A DNA stretch of 64,000 bases, from positions 1,922,001 through 1,986,000 of the forward strand of contig JAYKKR010000003.1 of NCBI GenBank assembly GCA_036971615.1, given 5' to 3'. Position 1 is the first letter of the stretch; each line of letters starts with the position of its first letter. Origin of the DNA: Amyloporia xantha. Lineage: Eukaryota > Basidiomycota > Agaricomycetes > Polyporales > Adustoporiaceae. Positions 1-10,604 of this stretch are shown here, piece after piece. The notes beneath the pieces are model-generated. The model searched no databases. It had not been told where the DNA came from and worked only from the letters and a program-made list of their open reading frames with translations. Made by a program: the position numbers and the translations under genes.

Positions 1-177
1 TTCATGCTGGACGCGGAGGCAGAGGCCAATATCGGTCAAAACTACGACCGGGAGGTGCAACGGTTCCGCAAGCGTTTTGAAGAGATCCTTGGGAATAATC
101 AAGATCAGCAGGCGGCGAAGTACGTGCCAAAAGGACATGATGGTACAAGAAAGACCCGGCGGTTACATGCAAGATAA
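1..177 (+). CDS. 3' end of an unidentified gene (partial)
   Basis: Frame 1 is open from the left edge to a TAA at 175-177, giving 58 residues. The peptide is very hydrophilic, rich in Glu, Arg, Lys and Gln, with a helix-prone middle (EVQRFRKRFEEILGN) and a basic tail (TRKTRRLHAR). It could be the terminal exon of a gene that starts outside the window. I do not recognise the family, and a chance open frame of this length is possible. Confidence 0.35.
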   Translation, partial: FMLDAEAEANIGQNYDREVQRFRKRFEEILGNNQDQQAAKYVPKGHDGTRKTRRLHAR

Positions 178-1946
178 TATCATGCAGGGTGATGTGATAC
201 AGGAAAAACACGGCGGTTACAGGCATGGCAATGCATTCAATGTAGTATGATGGACGACGGGGTTCGCAGACTTTTGGGACTTTGGAGAAATTCAGTCTTC
301 CGCAATACACGTCGACGCGCCTATTTCTGATTGGAGATGGAAGACCTGGTGTCTGTCCACGCATATTTAAAGCAACTGGCGTTTCTTGCGCATACAATAC
401 GATGGTGGCTATAATGCAACTTAACACGTTACATGGTCGCATGGTACAATACTTTGGTCCTCGCGGTTTGTAACTGGCGTATATGGCAGATAAACCAGAT
501 AAAAGACGCCAGATAATAATAATAAAACCGTTGCACGACTGAGCAGGTATTAGTAAAGCAAGCAGGGGCTCTGAGTTGGGCGAACGAAATGGAGGAGAGA
601 AAATGCGAGGCTATGATCATGTGATGGCCTGTTGGCCGCCATCACTCCATCACTGTCGGCCCCGTCAACAAGAATGGTCCTCGCCACTGTGCAGTATGCT
701 TTGTGGCACTCTTGCTCCTTGTTTGCTCTCACTGCTTCTCAGTCGGGATATAAGTCGAAGCGTCGAGCCGGTGCAGGCAGCAGTTTGTGCTGTGCAAAGC
801 AGGTGTCTGGGCCTCCACTGGGCGATCACAATCACAAGCAGACTGATTAGGATCGCAGACTGACGATATAGTTTGCAAAAGTACCTGGACGACTGCTGGT
901 GTACCGATTGTTTTCGAGCTCGCGGAGCGGTCCATGTTTCACTCTTGTTATATGGCCGGAGCATGTGCTGTGCCAATTGTGAGATTTCAAAGTCCACTTT
1001 TTAGCCGGCTCTGACCAAGTCGTACGAATGGGCATCTAGGTCTAGCTTCAGTTCACACAGTAGGGAACGCAATAAATTATGTTTCTGATTATCCTGCTAG
1101 AGACATCAGGAGAGTGGATTTCGAATTGCTCAGGTAAAGGACGCACTATGAGCGTGAGGCCACTTCGGTGAACGCCACTGTCCCCTCCACCCTGGAGTTC
1201 GGGAGTGCCTAAAAGACCCAGCTTGTGTCGAGTAACATATCCTTCAATGCGGAAAAAGCCATACTGCGACGGCACATATCTCTATTTTGCTCCAGTGTGC
1301 AGATTATCGCGTGCACCTCATCGCTGCAGGTGCCGGTGTCTACAACGTTTGTTGCCAGGATACGATACCGGTGATGTCGACTGCCAGAAGACTAGGTAAG
1401 TAAAATCATCACGGTTGAGTTCGTTGTCATGAGCCTGCTCACTTGTGGCCGGCAGAAGTAGGGGCTTCTTTGTCGCGGTGTGGCGTCCCCTCTTCGACGC
1501 GATGGACGCGTTGACGCGCCCAAATCTCTTTCTAAATAATGTTCCAAAGCACAGATTACTTGTTGACGTGATTGAAAGCCCTGGGAAGCGCGTTTGACGC
1601 GTCGAACGCGTTGACCGCGCCAAGAAAGGCGGGTCGGTGTTTGCGGCTCTGGGATGTCGAGCATTGCTATCGGCATTCTTGAGTGCGCAAACATGCTGAT
1701 GCGACCTGCTGAGTGCTCTCGATGACACCCTCACATATTAGAGCTGTATTGGCATGAAGGTACGTTTCGAAGATGAGAGTCGGGTTCAAGTACAAAATAG
1801 GTGGTGTGGCCATCAAAGCCACACAGACAAAGCGGATACTATTTAGGCAATGCCACACTCTTTCCCCCCACACATTCTCCTGCTTTAGCTCCACCACCAC
1901 CCCTTACAACATCCAATTTTACTTACCCCCTATACGTTCCCCTGAA
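178..1946. other. Intergenic, no gene recognised
   Basis: No frame shows a family motif or a consistent exon chain. Two imperfect copies of a CGGCGGTTACA-containing segment sit near 160 and 215. GC-rich direct repeats of the type CGCGTTGAC-CGCGCC occur near 1500-1525 and 1595-1620. The last ~100 bp (about 1850-1940) is pyrimidine-rich and probably belongs to the promoter and 5' UTR of the next gene. Confidence 0.5.
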
Positions 1947-3772
1947 ATGTCAAGTCTGTCGAGCACCACCCCGGCCGTTGTCAATCTCATTGTCAATCTC
2001 CTCGAAGACGAGAACTCCCTGCATCCCGAGTACTTCGACACCCTTTGTGGTCGTCTCAGGGCTTTGTACCCCAACGCTCAGGTTAGACTTCACTGGCCCC
2101 TTTACATCCTCAACGTTAACATCTCTCTCAGGTGTTGAGCGAAGCCGTCAATATCAAACACAACTACAAAAAGCCGATCAAGACGACTAGCGGCCTGAAT
2201 GATGCCATGATGGTTGGCCACAATAGTTTCTCGTTGTCTCCGCTCACTGACATCCCTGACACAGGCTATGGAGAAGATGGAGAAGGAGCAGCGCGACCAA
2301 GGTAGGGTCGTGCTAAACAAGTACATCCTGGCTTGGAGGACGACCGCCGCCACTTCCGGCACCGTTGGCGACACGCCACCTCCAATCGTCAGGAGCTTAA
2401 GAAAGGTACGTGTTCATTGAACCATCTCGTCATTTACTACGAGCGTTCTGACATCCCTTTTCTTTCAGGCCGAAACTTTCTTCAACATCATCAGTCGCGC
2501 TTACTGGTCGACAGACGACACGATGTTCTTCGAACATGTACGATTCACTTGTCAGTTGTCTTATGACCACTGGTTAATTCTTACACATGTATAGCTGCGA
2601 AAAGCACGACCATACGTGAACAACGCACAAGGCCGTATTCATGGCCTTGGACAAATCCTGTATTGCCTCACGCAGGGCTTTGATGTGGTCTCGTATCGAG
2701 GTATGTCTGGACCGGAATTATATTTCTTTGTCCATCAGCTCATGCAAGTCGTGGCAGGACAAGACGCATCGAACTCTGCCATGGTTGATGCCCTCCAGGC
2801 AAGCGGTGCAGATCCGATCCCTATGGCGCCCTTGTCGGGAGCTGGCCGTCGGGGTAAGGCCGTCAAAGATGCTTCGCCGGTGGCCGGATCGTCGTCTCAG
2901 GGGGCGCGGCCACGCTTGGCTGTGGCGCAGCCACCCGCAACCCCGTCCCCGCCAGGCCCATCGGCAGATGTGGCAGCCCCGCCGGCCGCGCCGACGGGTG
3001 AAGCTGGCTCTCGGGGACCGTGGGCCAGGGAGGTTATACGCACGAGTCTGCCGGAAGCTGCGTGGTTGGGAGCCCGTTCACGGAAAGAACACGAGCTCCG
3101 AGCAATTCCCCAGGGCCACTCCGGCAAGCGAAAGCGGTCCGAGTCGGACACTCCGGCTGCAGAGCAGGTGGAGCCCGCGGCGCTGCCTGCCCCCAAAAAG
3201 CGGCGCGTGCGCAAGACGGACGCGTCTGCGCGGGAGGGACCTCGTGAGAAGGGGAAGGGGAAAGGAAAAGGGAAACGCGGTCAAACGGCGCACAAATCCC
3301 CCGAGACACCAACGCCGATGTTGAGCACAAGCTCGCCAACGCCGAGCGCAAGCACAAGCTCGTCGACGTTGAGCACAAGCCCGCCGACGTTGAGTACGAG
3401 CCCGCCTACGTTGCGCACAAGCTCGCCGACGGCGTCATCGGCTTCCGGGGTGGTCGCACCTCCCGTCATGGCGGCAGGGTTTGCGATAAACCTTTGGTCT
3501 GGTTCGGCTTCACAAGGTCGTGTGCCAGGTATGCACTCCCCTGATGGTGATCGTGGCGAAGATGCTGATGTTCTCAAACCTTTCAGATGTCAGCACCGAT
3601 GGTGAGTTGCTCTGTTGGTTTGGGGTAATGTGGTCCGTGCTGACTTGACCTGCCACAGAACCGGCGGATGACTCACACTTCGATGGGTTGTTCAGCGACC
3701 CTGCCGAGCCAGGTGAGTAGGATCGATGGGCAGTGAATGTCAGCTCATGAATCTCGTTTAGATGAGGCCTAA
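1947..3772 (+). CDS. Eight-exon gene of unknown function: ordered N-terminal half, disordered basic/low-complexity C-terminal half
   Basis: Hand-spliced exons are 1947-2081, 2132-2212, 2265-2405, 2469-2537, 2595-3528, 3587-3601, 3659-3712 and 3762-3772. Every junction is GT-AG and all phases agree, giving 479 residues. Residues 1 to about 190 look folded: hydrophobic and helical, with segments such as NLIVNLLEDENSL and HGLGQILYCLTQGFDVVSY. The rest is disordered: Ala/Pro-rich, then a Lys/Gly stretch (KGKGKGKGKR) and a run of Ser/Thr/Pro repeats of the LSTSPPT type. An acidic tail closes it (DSHFDGLFSDPAEPDEA). The NLS-like basic clusters (PKKRRVRK) suggest a nuclear protein. I do not recognise the family. 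The start ATG was chosen because the exon chain stays in frame from it; an in-frame upstream extension is open but lacks coding character. Confidence 0.75.
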
Positions 3773-5359
3773 ATTGAGGCCGCTACCGTCGAAGTGCCTG
3801 TCCATGGAAGAGGCGAAATTGTGCATCCCAGAATCAACTCCCTGATTACGATCCTTATTTGGCCCACCAAAACGATACTAGGAGACAAGAAGGTTCGTTA
3901 CAGTGTGTCGTAGTGGACGAAGTATGTTGACTTTTCGGCTAGACCTTTGGGCTTCCTGCCAAATCTTCCAACATAGGCCGTTCGGGGATGTTTCATGTTG
4001 TTTCAGCGGTGGACCTCAGCCTCATTCGATGAGCTGTATGTCACTTATCTCAATATCTGAAGCGTGTACTAATAAAAGTACCTCATGATAGTGCCTCACA
4101 ATTCCCGGCGAGCTGTTATGCTCTTTACCCTGGAAACCTTTGATCGACTCATGTTGGCGGCAGCCAACGGGGTAAAATGTGATTATGGAGCGTCCGCTCC
4201 AATCCGAAGCTATACCTCACCCATCGACTTGGACGCGCATGCCCCCTACGATTACCCTCCATTCATGTGAGTAGAATGAATAATTTTTGTGCCTATGTGG
4301 GCTGACATATGAGCTTAGAGTTGGTGTTGCCTCGAGCAACAGCGTTCAACCGACTAGCCCTAACTAGCCTGTGTTGCGTGTCAATCTATGCACGCGAGCC
4401 AGCAGAAGACATCAAATGACGCTGCATATCAACTTATGCGCTCGATACAATACTCATCTCCACGACGGGCCAACTCAAACCGACTCCTTCGGATGTAGCG
4501 TACATTGTACGTCCCGCATTTGTCGGCCGATCTGGATGTAGCACATCATATTCGTGTCTCCATCTCCTTGAAAGATCTCTTCTGGTAGTGTAGTATATTT
4601 CTGTACCTCACTCTTGTCGTTTGCGTATACATATTGCAGAACGGCGAGTTGCCACAGACACTACGACTTGCCACCAACACAACACAAACACGACGACGAC
4701 GTGTCGTTCACGTGGCCGTTCGGTGGTTTGAGATCTTCGCTGAGATCCAAGAAATATGAAAGATTAGCTACATGCTGGCAAGATGCAGAGACGATATAAG
4801 GTACAGACACAGTGAAAGATACACGGCTCAATATCTTTCGCGCTGAAGCCCGTGGGTCGTGGCTAGAACTAGGCCTGGGCGATAATCTCAAGAGAGAAAC
4901 CCTGGGATGGTGTTAGTGCCTAGACTATCTATCAGTGGCTGTATACAGGTCGGAGAGGCTTTTCCCGGCAAGCTATACGGAAGAAGTCTTAACACTACGA
5001 CTGACACTCGAGTTCGAGTACGTCATCGCACTTATCAACAATGCACTGACCCCTCCTGTATGTAGTTACAGCCCCACAACGTGTTTTCCACTTGGCAAAG
5101 GACCCTAGAACAGTATTGAACCTTCTTACATTTCTCCCAGTTGACCTTGGTTCTCACTTGATCTAGCCTGTAACAAACTGCAATGCTCGAGTCCTCACTA
5201 TAATTTGATTATGGTGCAGGCAACAGCATTCTTTTCTGAAAACAACTACTATATAATATATGAGGTATCGGAAGGAAGTCGCTGCCGACATCGACGCAGC
5301 GCGAATCAGAGGCTTGGGCACTCAGGCTCCAGGAATGCCTTTCATCCCGGAGCCCCCGA
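3773..5359. other. Intergenic, no gene recognised
   Basis: About 1.6 kb with only short open frames (60-76 codons) and no convincing splice chain or motif. The first part is the 3' flank of the unknown gene at 1947-3772. The end is the 3' flank of the small membrane-protein gene on the minus strand. Confidence 0.5.
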
Positions 5360-5740
5360 CTAGTAGGCAACCGGTGCTGCTGCCCCTCTATAAACAGGAC
5401 GTTAGGTATCATCACGAGGCTTAATTGGTGTAACCACTCACCCTCCACAGCATAAACATGAGCCTATGCAGTCGGCTATACCGACAAAGAAGCTCGCGAT
5501 CACTGTTACAATGCGACATATTCGATGAGCATTCGAGAGTGCAGAGGTCTGACAGTAATAAAGGCACTCACATCCTACAATGGCTTCTAGGCAGCCAGCA
5601 ATGAGGCTGATGACGGTCATGACAGCATCAGCGATGCAGGCGAAGATCCCTGCAATGCAAGAGAAGATGATTCTACAGACATATTAGATCAGTCGTCAAG
5701 GCCAAGCAAAGATCCAGCGACGCGGCAAAGCGTACCCCAT
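5360..5740 (-). CDS. Small hydrophobic membrane protein (64 aa), four exons
   Basis: On the minus strand, exons 5740-5736, 5672-5572, 5502-5442 and 5387-5360 join at consensus GT-AG sites into 64 codons. The first coding exon is only 5 nt (ATGGG). The peptide begins MGIIFSCIAGIFACIADAV and continues almost without charge through two hydrophobic helices. It ends in a Cys/Gly-rich tail (GSCLCCGGGAAAPVAY). The MG start raises the possibility of N-myristoylation, and the cysteines suggest palmitoylation; both are inference. Small proteins of this kind are, to my knowledge, frequent among basidiomycete predicted proteins but have no assigned role. It is too short and too interrupted to be found as one open frame. 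Confidence 0.7.
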
Positions 5741-8094
5741 GTTGTTTGCGAGGCAGTCAAAATCAATATAGTCGTGAAGTCGTGAACAGAGGTCGTGATT
5801 AGAAGCAGGAGCGTAACTCGACAGGTGAGGAAGGCTCCGTATCAGGCACCTTCACTTATAATGTCGAGTGAAGTGGCGCATGGTGCAGACTGACGTCTTC
5901 GACGTGTTCTGTCGGGGAGTGCTCCTTAGGACTGTGGACTGCGGTGTAAGAGGTGGCCCTGATGGAAGCGGGGCAAGCGGAGAGGGTGGCGCAGATAGCC
6001 CTAACCCTATGAGGGGTCTTGCTATTAGCTTACGTCATCATAACCCTAAGCGCGAAGGATGCCTGCGGTCCGCACGGCACGGACTGCCCCGCTCAGCATT
6101 CTGCTGAATCGACTCTAACCTTTCGACTTGGGCACCTATTACTCAACAGAATGTAGAGTAGGAGCGACGCACAAGAGGGATGGAACCGTTCTCAGCAACT
6201 TTTGACGCCATCAGTGCTCCAATGAGAATTTCGCAGGGCGCGGGATCTGTTCATGGGACAAGAGGTATACACACACCGCAATGAACTCATCCGAAGCCTT
6301 ATCGAGGGTTGACGTCGTGTCTGCATGCATTATGACACTACGCTTGTCGGACCGAGCATGTCGAGAGCGGTATGCCAACCACATTCGACATGCTTCTCGC
6401 ATTGAAGAACGTCCTGTACGCGAGCCGGGCAGGCTAGCGATTATCTATACTTGTATGAAGGCTGCCGCGCAACGGTCTCACCTGGGGGTGGCGGACGAGG
6501 GCACGAGCGTACTGCGAGGCGCAATCTATCACAGCATCAGCCTGTAGATCTTACGTTGGTCTACGGTGATGACCGCGGTGATAACGATAACAGCAGCGCC
6601 GGTATATCTCTGTGATTGGGTCAATAAGAGGGAACGAAAATTTTGAGATCCCGAGGTTCGAGAAGGCCCCGAGAAGGCCTTGAGCGGGTCGCTGAGAGTT
6701 GGTTTCCTTTTCCGGTGACCGCCGAACGGTCAGAACTTGCGAGTTCGCAGCCCTTGAGTAATGAAGCAGAGAATACCAATGAGTAACGCAGGAAGCAGTG
6801 GTCAGTCAGAAGGGAAGGGAATCAGCTTTGCTCCTAGCGCGAAGCTGTTCGGACGACACATACGACGTACGATGAACTACCCTGTCGAACAAGCCCTTGG
6901 CCACGCAGTAACCACCAACGAGGGATCAGCGAGGCAATTCGCTTCTGCGAAGAAAAGATAGCTCATGTGCTGGTCTGTAGCAGCAATACTGCTGCTGTTT
7001 TCGGAACCGAGCCTTGATGTGGTGGCGTAAGTCCTGCTGCAAAGTAGAGGGCCCGCGGAACTGAGGGGCTTGAGACTTGAGTTCTAGTGACATGGAGAGA
7101 CATATTCAGCGATGTCAGCCAACTTGGAACAAGAACATCCGCCGCATGGAGCATGCGGCTCTCCGGTCTATAGATCTCTCCTCATGATGGGCAGCGTCAT
7201 GAGGCTGCCCACAGTAGAGCGATGTCATGGCGTCTTCCTGTTGGGGCAAGGCGGAGGTCATAAGTCGACCTCGTTCATTAGGTACGCCGCGTCCGGACCT
7301 GTTGGCGACAACAACATGTGGGCTGTAGTATAGGCGGGGTCAAATGATTGACGCAGTCACCAGTGCGTGTTTGATGACTCAACCACGACTCTTCATAGAA
7401 TAACGAATTCGAGACACAGAAATTTTAAGCTATGGCGTCTCAGAAAGGCAGAGCCCCGTGCTGGAGTTGTATCAGCTGCGAAAATAAGTATACGCGTAGT
7501 GGAGACTGGGCAGCGTCCAATGTGAGGACATCCTCCGCCGGAGATTGGACAGGAGGAATTGCTAAAAGCGGCTATTTGCTATTCGGCGAAACGTGTAAAC
7601 GATCGGACGCTGTTTATTTACCTAAAAGGTGAGTCATCCGCCGGTGAGTGGACCACCAGCCAATCACAGTGCGTGAAAATAACTTCTAGGCTGCCTAAAT
7701 GTAATCTAATCAGTGATTTTGAGCTATTCGTCGCGATATCGGGTCCATTGCCGGTTCTCGACTCTCGACTCCTTTCTGTCTGTGTCCAGATTTTTCTCCG
7801 GATTTCCGCCCTGACTGCTTTCACGGTTGCTGATACAAAAATTTGAAGCGACCCCGCATGATGCGTTCATATAGTGAAACGTTTGGCTCAGTCATGCAAT
7901 CAGTCAGCGCGTGCTAGGTGATAAAAGCCTCCTTTGTCTCTCTGATTACTGCGTCTCCTTCCTTTCCCTCTTCTCTTGTCTCCTCTCTCCTCTTGGGTTT
8001 AGGTCGGCTCTCTCGTTCTCTCGCTGTTAGATATTGTGTCCCTGTGCAAGAAATAGATTCCGTTTCAGTTCTCGCTCCTGTATAGACTATAAAC
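5741..8094. other. Intergenic, no gene recognised
   Basis: About 2.35 kb lying between divergent genes. Open frames of 60-95 codons show no family signature or consistent exon structure. Isolated CCCTAA-like words near 6000-6050 are not a telomeric array. The final ~150 bp (about 7920-8060) is strongly pyrimidine-rich, typical of a fungal promoter or 5' UTR, and precedes the MFS transporter start. Confidence 0.5.
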
Positions 8095-10146
8095 ATGATC
8101 GCACCACCAACGAACAACGTACTCTCTCCGTCGCAGACACTCGTCGACGGAAGGGTCCCGCAACTCTACTCGCCATTTCGGCGGTACCTTCTTCTCATTA
8201 TCTTCTGCTTTGCACAGTTCTTAGATGCGTTCAACAACTCTGCCTTGTTCTCCGCTATCCCGTCCCTTGAAATTTCACTCGGTATCACCGAGAGCGAGTC
8301 CACTTGGGTTATCAGTGCATTCCAACTGACGTTTGCGTCCTTCCTGTTAATTGTAAGTGAATAAATTGACGTTGCGTTCTGTTACTAGCCACTGACTTGC
8401 TTTCTTTCTATAGAGTGGCCGGATCAGTGATGTGTACAACCCAAGTAAGCGTAGACTCGAACTTCACGGACCAAGGTTGCTGACAGTGTGCTTCGTCCAC
8501 AGAGGTCGCCTTTATAGGCGGTATTGCAGGACTCGGAGTCATCTCCATCGGTGCCGGGTTCGCTCATGATAAAATCATCATCATTGTCCTCAGGGCTTTG
8601 AGCGGTATTGGTCAGTACCATAACTTTCCAGCAGCGCTTATGTTTCTGACATAGCTTACCATAGCTGCCGCCATGACCATTCCATCGGCATTGTCCTTGC
8701 TGGTCAGTGTCTTTGTTGAGCCCCAAGAACAAGCACGTGCCATTGGTGTTTTCGGTGGCTGTGGTGCCGTAGGCAACGGTGAGCAAAATTGATGTACAGA
8801 TTTCAGAGGAACATGTGCTGACGCAGGTAATAATGTAGTCCTTGGCCTAATCATCGGCGCAATATTCGTGCAATACGCTTCATGGTCGTGGGTCTTCTGG
8901 TTCGTGGCGATTGTCGCGTTCCCAATTGCAGGCATTTGTCTGCTGCTTGTCCCGCCTCAAGAAGAGAGGGTCCACATCGAAGGCGCTAAGTGGAAGAGCC
9001 TCGATATGGGGGGAGTATCCATCCTGACAGGTAATGAAGGTCAATTGCACTAGTGGGGACGGACTTGGTGCTCACCGATGGACTTGTATATCTAGCGGCT
9101 CTGGTACTCTTCATATTTGCTATCACGTCTGGCTCCGCCGACGGCTGGGCAACCGCTACAGTACTTGTTCCGCTGGTCATTTCCATTGGCATGGTTGCCG
9201 CGTTCTTCTTCTATGAGACGCGAATTCCTGTCTCGAGGGCTGCAGTGTACGTCTGCGTCTCGCTCCTCTTCGTTATAGCCAACTAAGTGCTAAGTGACCT
9301 TTTTATAGTCCACCACGAACCTGGTTCCTGCCCAATTTCTCCGTGCTGTTTGGAACTGCACTTCTGCCGTACTTCTGGTGGACCACCATTTTCACGACGT
9401 ACACGACGCTTTGGCAGGAGGTATACCACTGGTCGGTAATTTCTACCGCCATTCACATGATCCCGATCGGCGTCCTCGCTTTCTCGATGAGCTTTACTGG
9501 CCCGCTCTCGCGCAAGTTTAACCCTAAGTGGATCATCCTGTTCGGGGAGACCACGCTCATCATTGCGACAATCCTCCTTGCCTTCGCTGATGGCCCAGAC
9601 AAGTACTGGCCCTTCGTCTTCCCTGCGTTCGTGCTCGGGAGTGGTGGTGCGATGTTGACGTACACGCACACCAAGTACGTCTGTCCTCCAGTTTACAGAG
9701 GTCATTGTACTGATGACCATTTTCGCAGCATTGCCATCTTCCGCACGTCGCCTTCATCTATGGCCGGCACGGTTGGTGCCATTTTCAATGGTGCCCTGCA
9801 GCTCGGGTCCGCTGTCGGCATTGCCGCCGTGGGCTCCATCGAGACGAGCGTGCAGGAGACAGATGGTGGACCGGACAGCTATTCCGGCGAGCAGGCGGCG
9901 TTCTGGTTCCTCCTCGGTGTTGTTTGCCTCGAATGGGTTGCGATGCTTGTGTTCTACCGCACCAAGAAGGAGGGCGTGGTTGCGGATGAATTCCAGAACG
10001 AGAAAATGGTGCAGATAGACGAGAAGCTCGGTTGCGACGAAAAAGTGGACGGCAAGATTGACCAAGAACAAAACGAGGATGACTTACGGATGAATGTGAC
10101 TGAACTCAGGATGGACGCAGACCGCGAGAGCATCTCGCCGGTATAG
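8095..10146 (+). CDS. MFS transporter, DHA2/14-TMS-like drug:H+ antiporter type
   Basis: Eight exons (8095-8352, 8414-8444, 8503-8610, 8665-8778, 8827-9030, 9096-9246, 9309-9674, 9729-10146) give 549 residues. Membrane segments begin at residue ~30 with FFxxCFAQFLDAFNN-like sequence, a variant of the LDxT motif of this superfamily. SGRISDVYNP corresponds to the loop 2-3 GxLxDrxGrr motif. VGAIFNGALQLGSAVGIA near residue 430 is the antiporter-type late helix. The sixth intron was placed at 9031-9095 because it restores continuous helix (GGVSILTAALVLFIFAITS); a shorter alternative would be only 23 nt. The C-terminal ~80 residues are charged and cytoplasmic. The likely role is proton-coupled efflux or uptake of small molecules at the plasma membrane; the substrate is unknown. 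Confidence 0.9.
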
Positions 10147-10604
10147 ATCGCTAAATTCGATTCACTCTGTGTAGACGTTTCTTCCTACCTCCTTTCTCTT
10201 TTTCCCTGTTACGATGTTTTACTTTTGATGCCCTCTGATGAACATCCCTTGCAATTGATCACGATAGACATAGACTCACTGCAATATTTATTGTATCGAT
10301 AGCTTGCCTTCTTTGCTCGTTTCTGGATTGTACGATGGCATATATCATTACATTTGTTCTTCACTGTGCACTATATGCGAAAATTCGTTCAATTGATCTA
10401 TCTCTGACTGTATCACAGCGACCGAAGTGATGATCAAGGTGAACCAGCTGTCTTTAGAGCTCGAGGTGCGCTCAATAGTCTTCGCCTGTTTCGCTTCCAA
10501 TTCCAAATTCAATCCAGAAAGCAAAATCCTTCAAGCAATATGTATTGACGGTGGTAAGCAAGGGTTGGGTAAAGGTGACCTCATGATTGTGAGGATCGCA
10601 GGTA
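10147..10604. other. Intergenic between MFS gene and duplicated segment
   Basis: AT-richer 3' flank of the transporter gene with no coding signal I can support. Sequence similarity to the second DnaJ copy region begins abruptly near 10605. Confidence 0.5.

Noticed and set aside
5995..6055. CCCTAA-like words suggesting telomeric repeats
   Set aside because: Only scattered single words (CCCTAACCCTATGAG, AACCCTAAGCG), not a tandem array, and internal to the window.
9031..9053. A 23-nt intron in the first MFS gene
   Set aside because: Too short to splice; using the acceptor at 9095 restores a continuous transmembrane helix typical of the family.
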